64,000 nucleotides of DNA from the NCBI GenBank assembly GCA_038030265.1, contig CM075941.1:3596001-3660000 (forward strand). The letters run 5' to 3'. Origin of the DNA: Corythucha ciliata. Its lineage: Eukaryota > Arthropoda > Insecta > Hemiptera > Tingidae. The notes under the pieces are model-generated. The model was not told the DNA's origin and did no database searches. It saw only the letters and a list, made by a program, of their open reading frames with translations. This document shows, piece by piece, positions 22,301 through 34,300 of this stretch (the stretch's first letter is position 1; the number at the start of each line of letters is the position of its first letter). A program made the translations under genes and the position numbers.

Positions 22301-25300
22301 CGGAAGGTTGGCAGTGGCAAGCGCAAAGGGCGCTAACCGACCGTCTACCCAGGAGACCTGGAGCAAGCGCAGGGGTGCTAACCGATCGTCCACCCGGAGG
22401 ACCCACCGCGTCAACGTGTCAAAGATAAGGCGGGAGCGTGGGTTGAACGCGTAGATTTTTGGGTTCGTAGTGACCAAAACTTTGAAGTCCTGCGTGAAGG
22501 CCGTGCCTTGCCCCTCCACCGATAGGTTAAGCTCACTTTATTCGGGACGAGGAACATTTTGGCCCAACAGTTATTATTAGCGTTTCCTATTCGAATAGAA
22601 TTCTTCTGCATAACATTTTCGCCCGTCTTCTCCATTAGCATAATGGTTTAATTCAGAGATGATGGGTGGAACTGAAGTGGCCAAATGCAGAATTTTGTGC
22701 CAACGGGAAACGCCATTATAGTTCCCGTTCCGTTAGTTGTTCAATGTTGTTAATTTTTTCACTTTTCCGGAGTTTGGGTTTTCTTCGTTTTTTTGATATT
22801 TCAATGTTAAGAAATTGAGAGCTACTTTGTCACAGAAACTGTGTGGTGTTGAAGTGTGCTGTTGCGGTAGGTGCGGTGGTATAGGACTGGGGTCACGGCC
22901 TCCTCCTTGAGTCCAATCCGGATCCACGCCTGCTGCTTAATTAAAATTTTCATAATAATAATTACCTTATTGCCAGATTGAGTGTACTTTTTGGTGGCCA
23001 AATGATAATTGGCTTGGGCCAAGGCACAGTCAGCTAATGTTTCCAGTAGCTGGGCTCGATTAGGATGCCCCTCTTCGGGGCTTAACTTTTCGGCTAGCTC
23101 GTCATTTAGAAGAACGTTATGCTCCCAGGCTATTTTAATGGCAGTTTCATACTATTATAAAAGACATTAAACGTTAAATTTTGTTTTAAATAATTACTCG
23201 TAGATAGGAATAGGTTTTACCTCTTTGGCGATTGCTAACAAATGAACGGCTTTTTCGTAATGTTTTTGTTCTATGAAATAATCCGAGCATTTGACTAGGA
23301 GCTCTTTGTCAGTTTCTGAGGTCAACTCTGTTGCGATGAGTTCAACAGCGTCGTACTGATTATGTCTGGGAATTTAATTTTTTAAAAATGTCTTCTAGTA
23401 AAGTTGATGTTCAAAATACGTATTAATTTTCCCATATGGGAAAAAACATATTGTATTATTGTTGTTGTCAAAAAAACCCTTTGAACAATTAGAGCAAAAA
23501 ATCGTTCTTCTCGTTTTCATTTCTTTCCATTCTCTTCATAGTCGTTCTTAACTGAACCATCGCCAAACATTCTGGTCCTCCGGGCCGGATGACCAGAGAA
23601 TAGAAGAAAATGAAAACGAGGGGAACGATTTTTCGCTCTAATTGTTCAAAGACTTTTTTTGACAACAACAATAATACAATATGTTTTTTCCCATATGAGG
23701 AAATTAATCAGTATTTTGAACAGTTGCATTGTGAGGTTTTTGGGAGTACCGGAACGCTAAGTCTAAAGCTTTGTGGTACAGGCCCGCCTTATGGTAGAGT
23801 AGAACGGCTTTATCTGGCGAGACTTGTTCTAAATATTTCCCAGCTTCAGCTTGTTCCCTTGGGCCAGCTGACAGTGCCAGGGCCCACAGTTGATCTTCCA
23901 GGCCTTGCTCCTGTGGGAGAGAAAAAAACCTCAACTAACCGACCTGCCATTTTCTTTACTTTCTCACCTTGCACAGTCGCACAGCGTTCGTATAGGCCGT
24001 TGCGCGAGTGTAAAAATGAACCGCCGTCGGAAGCATGCCGAGTGACTCGTAGCGACCAGCCAAATAGTAACAGGCGGCCGGGTCACCGGTGCTTTCGGCT
24101 ATTTGAGAGGCACGATCAGTTTCACCGGCGTGACACATCATTCTGACCAGGGACATGTAATCGCCGGCCTCTTCGTAGAATTTCATGGCAACTTTGGCGT
24201 CGCCTTTCATCTCTTTGAATTGAGCCCACCATTTTAAAAGTGCTCTGCGGTAGACGGCGGCGGCGGGGGGGGGGGACGAAATGATTCAAACTGTGGAAAA
24301 TAGGGGTGGAGGGAGGGGCAAAAGTGTCTGGAAACTCACGGATCTTTACTCTCGGCGACGTATTTCTCCAAGGCGGGCAAATTCCCGAGGAGCATTCTTG
24401 GCACTTCGTGACGATGCGTTTCGGCCCGTTTGTACATATGAGCCGCCGACTCAGTGTCCTTGGATGCCTCCAAATACCGTCCGTAGTTGTGATAAGTGTT
24501 TCTCAAGTGAATTCGATCGTATTTCTGGGCGATTTCAATCGCCTTGTCCCACTGATCGCTCATTTGATACAATTTGTTCAACAGGTCCGTTCGCCCGCAG
24601 CTTTTATAAAGCTCTTCAGCTTCCGCCTTCAAAATAAAAACAAAAATGCGGTTATGAGGAGGAGGGTGACAGCATTTAAAAAAAAATAGTTCGAGCTGTC
24701 TTAACAATTTTAAAAATTGTGTTTATAATTACAGTCATTCCCAATTGAAGTGCCAACGTCGCTACTCGAGCCTCCAATTCCGGCTCCTTTTCAGCGGCTT
24801 TCAACGCTGCCACACCCCGCGTGTGTCCCATATGACCGAGACAGATTTTGGCCACGTCGAGTCTTTTACCTTTGACGCACATTTTCGCAAGGCTCGTCCA
24901 CACTGCAACACTTCGTGTGGAGCAGGTGGGGGTGAAATGCGGTGTATGTGTGGGGGTGGGGGGGGGTAATACCTTACCAACCTTTTGATACTTCTGATGG
25001 CTTTGAACGCCTGATCGAGGTCACCAGTGCTGAGGGAAAAACTAAAATTAATCACTGCATTTTTCGTTGCAGTATCACAGCCCTCGAGCCCTTCAAAATC
25101 CTTCATTATGACGCGACTTCCCACTATCTTCTAAAAAGAAAAAAAAAGCGTGACAAATATGGAAAGGCGTGAGTTGGAGAGTGGGGCGGGGCTAACTTGC
25201 TGCGTCGTTTTTCGTAGCACTATAAAATGCGGCAGGTCGATGCCCAAAAGTGAAACGAAATCATCGTCCACTGGTAGTGAATCTTTCAAGATCATTCCAT

Positions 25301-28300
25301 GATTTTGAGACGACAGAAAGGACACCAGAAGCTGTTTCAAATCGTAAAAAACGTTTAATAAGCACCAGATAAGGTGGTGGGCGGGGCGGGGGCGGTGGTT
25401 TACCGTAGTTGGTGACTGATCCGAGTGTCTGGACATGGTCAAAGAGGAATAACGACGCTGAGCGCTGCTCGCCGACTGGGGGCGACGAGCTTCACACACC
25501 AAAAGACGCGGCTCGTCCACATCCCAGTGCATTGAAACGACAAATCTCGTTATTGATCTGAAAGGGTTAGGGCCTCTGTTACTGACGATTTTTTTTTATA
25601 AAGGGGGGGGGGAGGAAGTGTCTACTAACGATTGCGACTGAAAATAGTGCGAGTACATTGTGTCATCTTCGATACACCAAACGAAAATGGCCGGCAATGG
25701 AGTTAAATTCGAGCCAGCCACAGTCAGAGCGACTTTAGTGCCGTTATTGTTGCAGACGGCTGAGATGGTTTCACCAAAGTCGTTAATTGCTTCGATTAAA
25801 TCTTTCATTTTTGTGTGCGGTCTAGCCTCTCTGAAATAAAAGTTCAGTCAATCAAGTAAAGTCATGCGCAGTTTAACAAAAAACAACGTGTACCTTCGGC
25901 TAAGATCCCAAACCTGAAGAATGCCTGTCATAGTGGAAATTGTCACGAAATGACCAGTAAGGCTTAAAGTAATTGGCTGACTATCAGTCTCCACATTTTG
26001 TTTAACAGTTCCTTGGAATGTTAAAACTTCCAGACGTCCTGTTGCAGTTAACACGACAAGACTTTGGTCCCAAATTCCAGCCGAGACGCAGTCACTGGGG
26101 AACGATCCTATAAATAAAGTCAACTATTAGACGTTTAAAAGTCGATTTATTGGGCAAATCTTTAATTACCGATGACGTTGATGGATGTGATAGGATTTAA
26201 ATTGTACACAGCGACAACTTTACCACTCCAAACGGCGAGAACTTCGTCACTCAGAGCAATGCCAACCACTTCAAGGTCAGTGCTCAGGTCAACACTGTCG
26301 TCACCGACGCTCACTTTCATCTGTGTCGCCGAATTTTGAATCACTAGGATTTTATTGTGATACATGGCGGAGAGCGTGTGCTCACGAAGGATGTAAACAG
26401 TCGAGACGGTGTTGATGGCCAACTGAGTCACACCCCAAGACGCTTCTTTAATGTTTTGTTTAATCTGAGTCGACGCTATCTGCGTCCAGGCGTCGTAGCC
26501 CTTACCGTTGACCTTCCAAATTATGACAGTTCCAGTGTTGGTGCATCCGCACAGTAAATCTTAAAAAAAGTTGCTTAGTCCAATAAAAATCGACTGTCGA
26601 CAAATTAAATAGTTGAAAATTGTACTTTTTGTTTTGGAGAAAGCCAGCGTGTTGATGGATTCTCGAGTCGCGCTAGGCTGATCGCTTCGCGTAAACACCA
26701 GCGAATAGCTTTCCCCAGACGAAGGTTCCCAAATTCGTACGGTTATGTCGCCTACTGCGCAAGCCAGTACCCCTGGGCCGGCCCAGACAACCGAGCATTC
26801 TGTCATTGTAGGACTTGAACTCAATTTGACCTAAAACATTGTACTTGAGGCGATGAATGACAAAACGAGAATTATTCTTGTTTTACCTTTGCTGCCTCTT
26901 GAAGATTTCCTCCATGATCGATAGAATAATAATTCATGTGAAGTCCTTCAGTGACAATCAGAAGAAAGTCTTCTCTTTCATGATGAAGGATCGCTTGAAT
27001 CACTCCCATCTGATTCAAAACTTCTTTGATGTTTCCAGTTTCATTGACGTGATAAACACAACCTGCGATCGATTCATACGGCGAACGTAAAATTTAATAA
27101 AATTCAAAATTGGGATCAAATCACCAATATTAGTCGCAACGTAAAAAGACGTCGCGTCGGCTTGAACAGCGGTTCGTCGTCCCGCTGTTTTGGGTCGCCA
27201 AGCGCTGAACATGTCCAGTGCGCGTTCATCACCCGCCACGGCTTTTTTCGCGAGACCGGCAATGTCGAGACTGGCGGCGCTGGCGAGTCGAGGCTCGAAC
27301 AGTTGTGGAATCCCCGCCGGAGGTTTACAGTGGAACAGTGAGACGAGTTGACCGCGAGCGTCCAAACGCCAGGCTCCAATATCACCGGACTGAAAAATGA
27401 AAATGGCGCCGAAAAAATTATTCGCCGATATCTTCACGTTTTTATACATCAGTGCACAAAAAAAACGCTCACTGAGTCAAGAGTGATGTACTTGGAGCCC
27501 TGCTGCGTCCATTTTGCCTGGCTGATGACCGCCTGCCTGGCCGTTTGAACCAAAGTATATTCGCTGTCGCCGTTCCACACTCGGATTTCACCATTTTGCC
27601 AGGTAATGACGAGTGTGCGACGATTCGGGTGCCAGGCGAGGGTGGTCACCTGTGACGTGGGGTGCGTCGCGGGATCAATGTCTCTCAGTTTGTCTCCCTG
27701 TTTGAAACAAATGAAAGACTGTTGAGTGGGAAGAGAATTTGTCGGACCCCCGGAAAGTGCGCCAAAGATGCCCAAAAGTGGGAGGAGGGGTGGTGAACGC
27801 GACGCCTCTGATTTTTGGGTTTTGTCGCGTCAAATAACTCGGTAGTTCCAGAACGCGGGACATCTCTAGAGGGCATGTCCCTATCTACCATCAAAGAAGC
27901 GCTAAGGTGTATTTTCGCGCAGGGAAATTTTGAAACTGTTAGTCCGTCAAGAACTAGCGATTAAGCGGCGTTTAGACTCTGGAACTACAAAGACACACCT
28001 GTGAGCTGCCATGTCACACTTTGTGTGGGAGCGTTAAAAGCGCGGGAAAGGCTTATAGTGACCTGCGCCGACGAGACTTCTTGAGATGTTGAGCGAAACG
28101 CGATGATTCACGCGCGGCCATAACCGCGGCGCGGCTAATCGCAGCTCGAGGCCAACAACCGTGCGACTAAAATTGAGAAAAATTGCTAGTTCGCGGCTTA
28201 AATTGAGAAAATATACGTTAATTCCTGCATACATTCGTGAAACCCCGCCAGTTCAAGCTCAAAATGGCGGAGAACAGACGCTTAAGCTTAAGGTTGACAA

Positions 28301-31300
28301 AACGCGCTAATCCGCTGTTAAAAAAAAAAAAAAAACGCTATTAGCGGATCAATTTGAGAAAAACGAAAAACGCTACTTCGACAATAAAATTTGTGAAAAT
28401 TAACGGCTAAAATTGAGAATCGCGCTCATTCGCAAGGCTGGAAACTGGAAGAAAACACTAATTCGAGGGTAAAACTAAGGAAAAGCGCTATACGCCGCTA
28501 AAAGGGAGGGATAATGCGCGGCAAAAATTGAGAAAAACGCTAATTCACGAACTTTGCGAATACCCGCTAATTCGCGGCTAAAACTGCGAGAAATTGTCGT
28601 TATTTCTAGCCTTAAATTGGAGATAGGCGGATGAGAGAGATTGAGCGGATTAGAAAAAATCCGCTAGTACGTGGCTAGAACAGGGAAAACCCACTGATAC
28701 CCAGCTAAAATTGAAACTAAACGCTTATTCCCAGCTAAAATGATGCTAATTCGCGGATCAATTTGAGAAAATCCGCGAGTTCACGTCATAACTTGAGGAA
28801 AAGCGGTCATTTATACGCTCAAGTGAAAGAAAAATGCTAAAATTGAGAAAAATCGCTAATATACTGTGCTAAAATGGATAAAAAACCTTAAATTCTCGGA
28901 TAAAGTTGTGAAAACCCGATAATTAGCGGCTAAAACTGAGATAACTCGTTATTTTCCAACGTCGGTACTCATTCGCAGCTAAAATGGAGAAAAAGCGTAA
29001 TTAACGGATAAGGTTGACCAAAATACGCTCACTCGCTGGTTGCAATGAATTAAACCACCTATTCGCGGATCTATATTACGGAAAAATCCGCTAATTTGCG
29101 GCTAAAAAACCATGGCAACGGAAAGTATATATTATAATAATATACACACACATATGGAGTGGGCCAGTCCACGCGTCAATTCGCGCTCTGTGTGTGGAGG
29201 GGCGGGGTAGGGTGACTGGATGTCAAAGTTATTTCCGAGGACGCGATAAAAGTAGGACAAAAGTAGGACGCTTACGATGGAAAGTAGGACGTAATATAGA
29301 AGGTTCAGTTTAATATTAAAATTGTTGTTCACTAGTTTGAATGAATGAATAAAGCCGCTAGATGTTGAATGAGTGAAAGTCCACAAAAGTTGCTGGGTAT
29401 AGGGGCCAAAGCCAAAAGAACGAAGTTTGGGGTTTGAACAAACCAAATTCAGAAATTTGGTTTTTGAAAGAGCCAAATTAATTCGTGAATTAGCCAGTCA
29501 ACCTACGAAATTGATTTCAGTAGGAGCAAAACCCACGAAGTTTGGTATTAAAGGCGTGAAAATCCGTGAAATTGGCGTCGAAAACCGCCACACAAAGTTT
29601 GCTGAATTGGATTTTAAGGTTTCAAATTTGAAACATTTTGTTGTGTAAGAGAGAAATTGGAGTTTTAAAACGCCAACATTGCAAAATTTGCTTCTCTATC
29701 GTTCGTATTCTGCCTAATTAGTTATTCGAATTAACGAAATAGTGCATTTTGATCGGACCCTGAATACGAGGACCGTGGAGAGAATATTCGAGCCCAGGAG
29801 GGAACTGTATGAGGCCTTTTCACCTGGGTGAAAGCTTCCCTCGCTTCTTTCTCGAAAGGCCTACATAAAACCACAGTAAAATCAAACTTCAACTCTCGAT
29901 GGTGAAATCCACCATAAGAAACCAATTTAACGGACTTTACTCACTAAAAAAGAAAATTTCACCTATTTTTGCAGCTGATAAAACAATTTCACGGCATGGC
30001 TTTTGATAAAAAGAGACAAATTTCACGGATTTTGTGGACTAAAACCCTATTTTTGCAGGTCTGACACACTAGAAATTATTTTCGTTGATTTCACGCTCTA
30101 AAAACCTTTTCACTGATTTTTCTAACTACGTATTAACCAATTTTCAGTGTTCTGGCTCACAGAAACCCTAATTTCGCGGTTGTTTAATTGCTTAGAATCC
30201 AATTTCGCGGCTTTTTGTAGCTGAAATTCAATTTCTGGAGCTTTCTTGTAGCTTTTTGAGGGCTGGAATCAAAATAAGAATAAATAAATAAATACATTTT
30301 TCTCATTAAAAATGCGAAATTATATTTTGTTCATTAAGATAGCTGATTTTGCTCATTAAAACGCAAATTTCGTCGGATTTTGCACGCCTTGGCTCACTAA
30401 AATGCCAGTTTCATGGGGAACGTTTCCTGCTGAAGAACTAGAACCTCTATTTCGTGAGTTTTGGGCTTGCTGAAAACCTAATTTCGTGGGATTTAACATT
30501 TTAGGCTTGCTGAAAATCCAATTTCGTAGGTTTTAGGCTTGCTGTAAGCCCAAATTTAATGGGTTTTGGGTTTGGTGAATTAGCAATTTCTTACCGCTTT
30601 AGACATGCATTAGCACTCTAAGTCAGCCACGAAGTGGCCGTTGGAAACCGTGAATTTTCTCTATTTTGGCTGTGAATGAGCGATTGGTCTTGATGCTAGC
30701 CGCGAATGAAACGTGAAGTTGCCCCCGGAAACAGCGAATGTCCGATTTTTCCAGTTTAGCTATGACTGAGCGTTATTGATGATGAGTATCTTTGTTCCCA
30801 TGATGGAAAAAAAAATCTGAGGCCCGTCGGGCCTCCGCCTATAGACGGCACTGGTCCAACTACTGCAAAGCTCCAAACACAGCAAAGATCCAATCACTGC
30901 AAAGCTCCAAACACTGCAAAGTTCCAAACACTGCAAAGTTCCAACCTCAGCCAAGCTCGAACCACAGCAAAGGTCCAACCACTGCAAAGGTCTAACCACA
31001 GCTAAGCTCCAAATCACAGTAAAAGATCCAAACACAAAGAAGACCCAACCACTGCAAATCGCCAACCACAGTTGAGCTTCCAGTAAAGCTTTCCCTTTTT
31101 TTTTTCGTTTTCTTGATTTTTGAGAGCCCGGGCCCCGGGATAAAGGACCCAGTGCACCCCCCCCCCCTCTCGACAGCTCGACAGGCTTGACGACTGCATT
31201 TATCAATTGAGCACGGGCTTAGGTACTCAGGGGCAACGTAAAGAAACAAAAATGTGACGTTCTGAAGTTTCCAGTATTTGTATGGTTGGTCTCAACCTTA

Positions 31301-34300
31301 AGGGCATGGGGAAAGTTCACGCCCCCCCCCCCTGGAAATCGCTTGCGCCCCCGCAGGTTGAGAATCACTGGTCTATTTTGTGGGGTAAGCGTCAGATGCT
31401 AAGTTACTCAGTTTGAACGTGACTGATGTTGGCATGTTGGGACTATAAGCCAGGTCAAGTTAGCGATCTTTTTCAGAGAAGATAGCGGTCCTTACCAGCG
31501 ATCTTATTTCCGTCAACAGAAGAGGTGTGGCGAGGGGAAGGGAAGGAAGGGAGTACAGATAGAAGTGAGGGGGGGGGCATTGCCACCATAAACACAAAAT
31601 AAACGCACACGAACGACATGTATACGGACAGAGGCAGGATCGCTATTCCCTGGCTTGACAATATCGTTATAAAGTGTCGGGCCACAACCATTTTCGGTAT
31701 GGAACCTCTACAGATACCCCTGACGCAAGAAACATGACCGCCAATGACATAAGTACAGGCGGGGGCGGTCCGGGGGCAGGATCGCTGGCATGACACTTTA
31801 TAACGATATTGTCATGCCAGTGATCCTGCCCCCAGACCGCCCTCGACTGTACTGGCGCGCATGATTGGCGATCATGTTTTATGCGTCGGGGGTGTCTGTA
31901 GAGGTTCCATATCGAAGATGGTTGTGGCACGATACTTTTTAACGATATTGTGTCATGCCAGCGATCCTGCCCCCAGACCGCCCCCGCCTGTACTGGCGCG
32001 TATGTCATTGGCGATCATGTTTTATGCGTCGGGGGTGTCTGTAGAGGTTGAGATCGAGTAACCAAACGCCCCCCCTCGATCTCGGTAAGTGTGAAAAACA
32101 CTTCGCTAAACCGCATCTCCACCCCCAGAGCCCAATGGGAAAGGGACTTCGCTGAACCACATCTCCACCCCCAGAAAGAGAACCACCCGCAACACACCGG
32201 CGCATGAGAGGACCGCCCATGCCCTACTCCCGGGAAACCACGTGAGTGACAGTGGGTGGTACCTCCTACGGGCTATATAAGCCGTGCGGAGACCAAGAAA
32301 GATTCATTCTGACGGCTGCCAGCAACAAGACCAGAACCATCCCGAAGAGGACCCACTTTGGACAGCAACCCCGAAGACACCCAGGGACAACCCGGACAAG
32401 GACCAACCGAGCCAGCGGGAAGCAAACACGGACGCTAACCGGAACTGAAGGGAAGACAACGACAAGGGACCGAGACTGCCGGACCCAGGACAACCCCGGA
32501 CGAACTGAGGACAGCGCAAAGGGCGCTAACATCCCGCCGGAAGAGCTCCCAGCGAAACCCCGTTATCCCCCGGTAGTTCTCCCCCTAGAGGGTGACGAAC
32601 ACCGATCCTCATCCCTGTGGTGGCGGGTTCTTCTCCCAGCTACTGGTCGACGAAGGCCCCACCTTCCTGCCCCTACCTCCCAGGGTGAATCCTTACCAGA
32701 GGGCCTATGGGGGGCTTAGCGCCTTAATTGGCTGCCCTTGAACTCCTGGTGAGCGACAGAACCACATCCCTGTCCTCACCCCGACAGATGGAGCGAGCGC
32801 AGGAGCGCTAACCGAACTTCAGCCCGAAGGACGGTAGTTCTCCCCCTTGAGGGTGACGAACACCGACATAACCTCCAATCTAGGGCCAGCGCAAGGGCGC
32901 TAAACCGAACTTCAGCCCGGAGGACCCGCAGATAGCGTCAAGGGACGCTCAGAGACGACCTCGAGGATCTGGAGCGAGCGCAAGGGCGCTAACCGACCAG
33001 CTACCCAGGAGATCTGGAGCGAGCGCAGGAGCGCTAACTGAACTTCAGCCCGGAGGACCCGCAGATAGCGTCAAGAGACGCTCAGAGACGACCCCGAGGA
33101 TCTGGAGTGAGCGCAGGAGCGCTAACAGAACTTCAGCCCGGAGGACGAAAGTTCTCCCCCAAGAGGGTGACGAACACCGACCTAACCTCCCTCTAGGGCA
33201 AGCGCACGGGCGCTAACCAAAGACTTCAACCCGGACGGACCTGTGGCGAGCGCAAGGGCGCTGACCAGCCACCTACCCTAGGATCCGGGGAAAGCGCAAG
33301 GGCGCTAACTAGACTTCAACCCGAACGGACCTGTGGCGAGCGCAAGGGCGCTAACCAGCCACCTACCCCAAGGATTAGGGGAAAGCGCAAGGGCGCTAAC
33401 AAAACTTCAACCCAGACGGGCCCGTGGCGAGCGCAAGGGCGCTAACCACCCTCCAACCCCAAGGATCTGGGGCAAGCGCAAGCCCGATAAACCAGGAAAT
33501 GTTTTTTAAATGTTTGTCCAATATTGGACCATTGAAAAAATATTGTCAATGCAAAGAAAATCTTTATGCCATATTGATTGACCAATGAAGAATAAATACT
33601 ATATAACTAATGTTGTTTAAGCGTTGATTCAATATTTGTACGCCAATATTAGATTAATAATGTTGCTTAAGCGTTGGTCCCACGTTTGTAGGATAATATT
33701 TTTGTTTGATTGAAATTTCAATATATTTTCAATGCTGTACGGTTTATATTTTTTCAATAATTTCCAAAAACGTTATTCAAATGGGAGGGCATTCATCCGA
33801 ATCATGTCTTTGGACTAATACTGTCAAGCTGTGATTCAAATCTAACTATAAAAATGTGTGTGTACCTAATTATACATAATGATATAATTATCGTACAATT
33901 TGTAGCTCATTTTGTTTTTTAAGAGTGAAATTATTGAGTCAGTAATTAAACATCCTGCAGACTTGCGTTGCTTTCACTTTAGTTAAGGGTACGACAAGAA
34001 AAAAACGGTTTTTTTAGAGTAAAATTATTTCAGCTCGCGCGGAAAGAGAGCTTGGCCTTGAGTCACAATGTCACGTGACCCCTCTATTCCACCCTTGTTT
34101 CGATACGCCGTGCCTTACCATCCCTTCTTTCAATTCTCAGAACGGTTTCTCGCTCCTTCCAAGCGTCTGCCTGTTCACCCCCACCACTAGGAGTAGTCCT
34201 AGTCAGCCATCTGTTTGACTGCTTCTTGCTCTCTTGGCTTGGATCGGGCCTGGGGATAAGTTTGATGTGTACGTTTGTGAGGAGATAGTTCACCAAAAAA

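Larger units (their letters stand above)
19350..22965. other. IFT140 intron 17, filled with repeats
   Basis: This 3.6-kb intron is far longer than the ~50-400-nt introns around it. It holds a TIR-bounded element (19763-21415) and a GC-rich dispersed repeat (about 21605-22460). Donor GTAATT at its 5' edge and TTTTAG acceptor at its 3' edge are intact. No exon is missing across it, because the encoded protein runs straight from the [15 protein letters not shown] segment to the KALLKSGD segment. Confidence 0.85.

Noticed and set aside
21593..22519. Several overlapping open frames on both strands in the GC-rich repeat
   Set aside because: High GC lowers stop frequency; frames are not conserved in the second copy at 32 kb.
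29110..29119. CCATGGCAAC, the right half of an X-box, inside IFT140 intron 1
   Set aside because: The left half does not match GTNRCC, the position is in a repeat array, and such a half-site is expected by chance.
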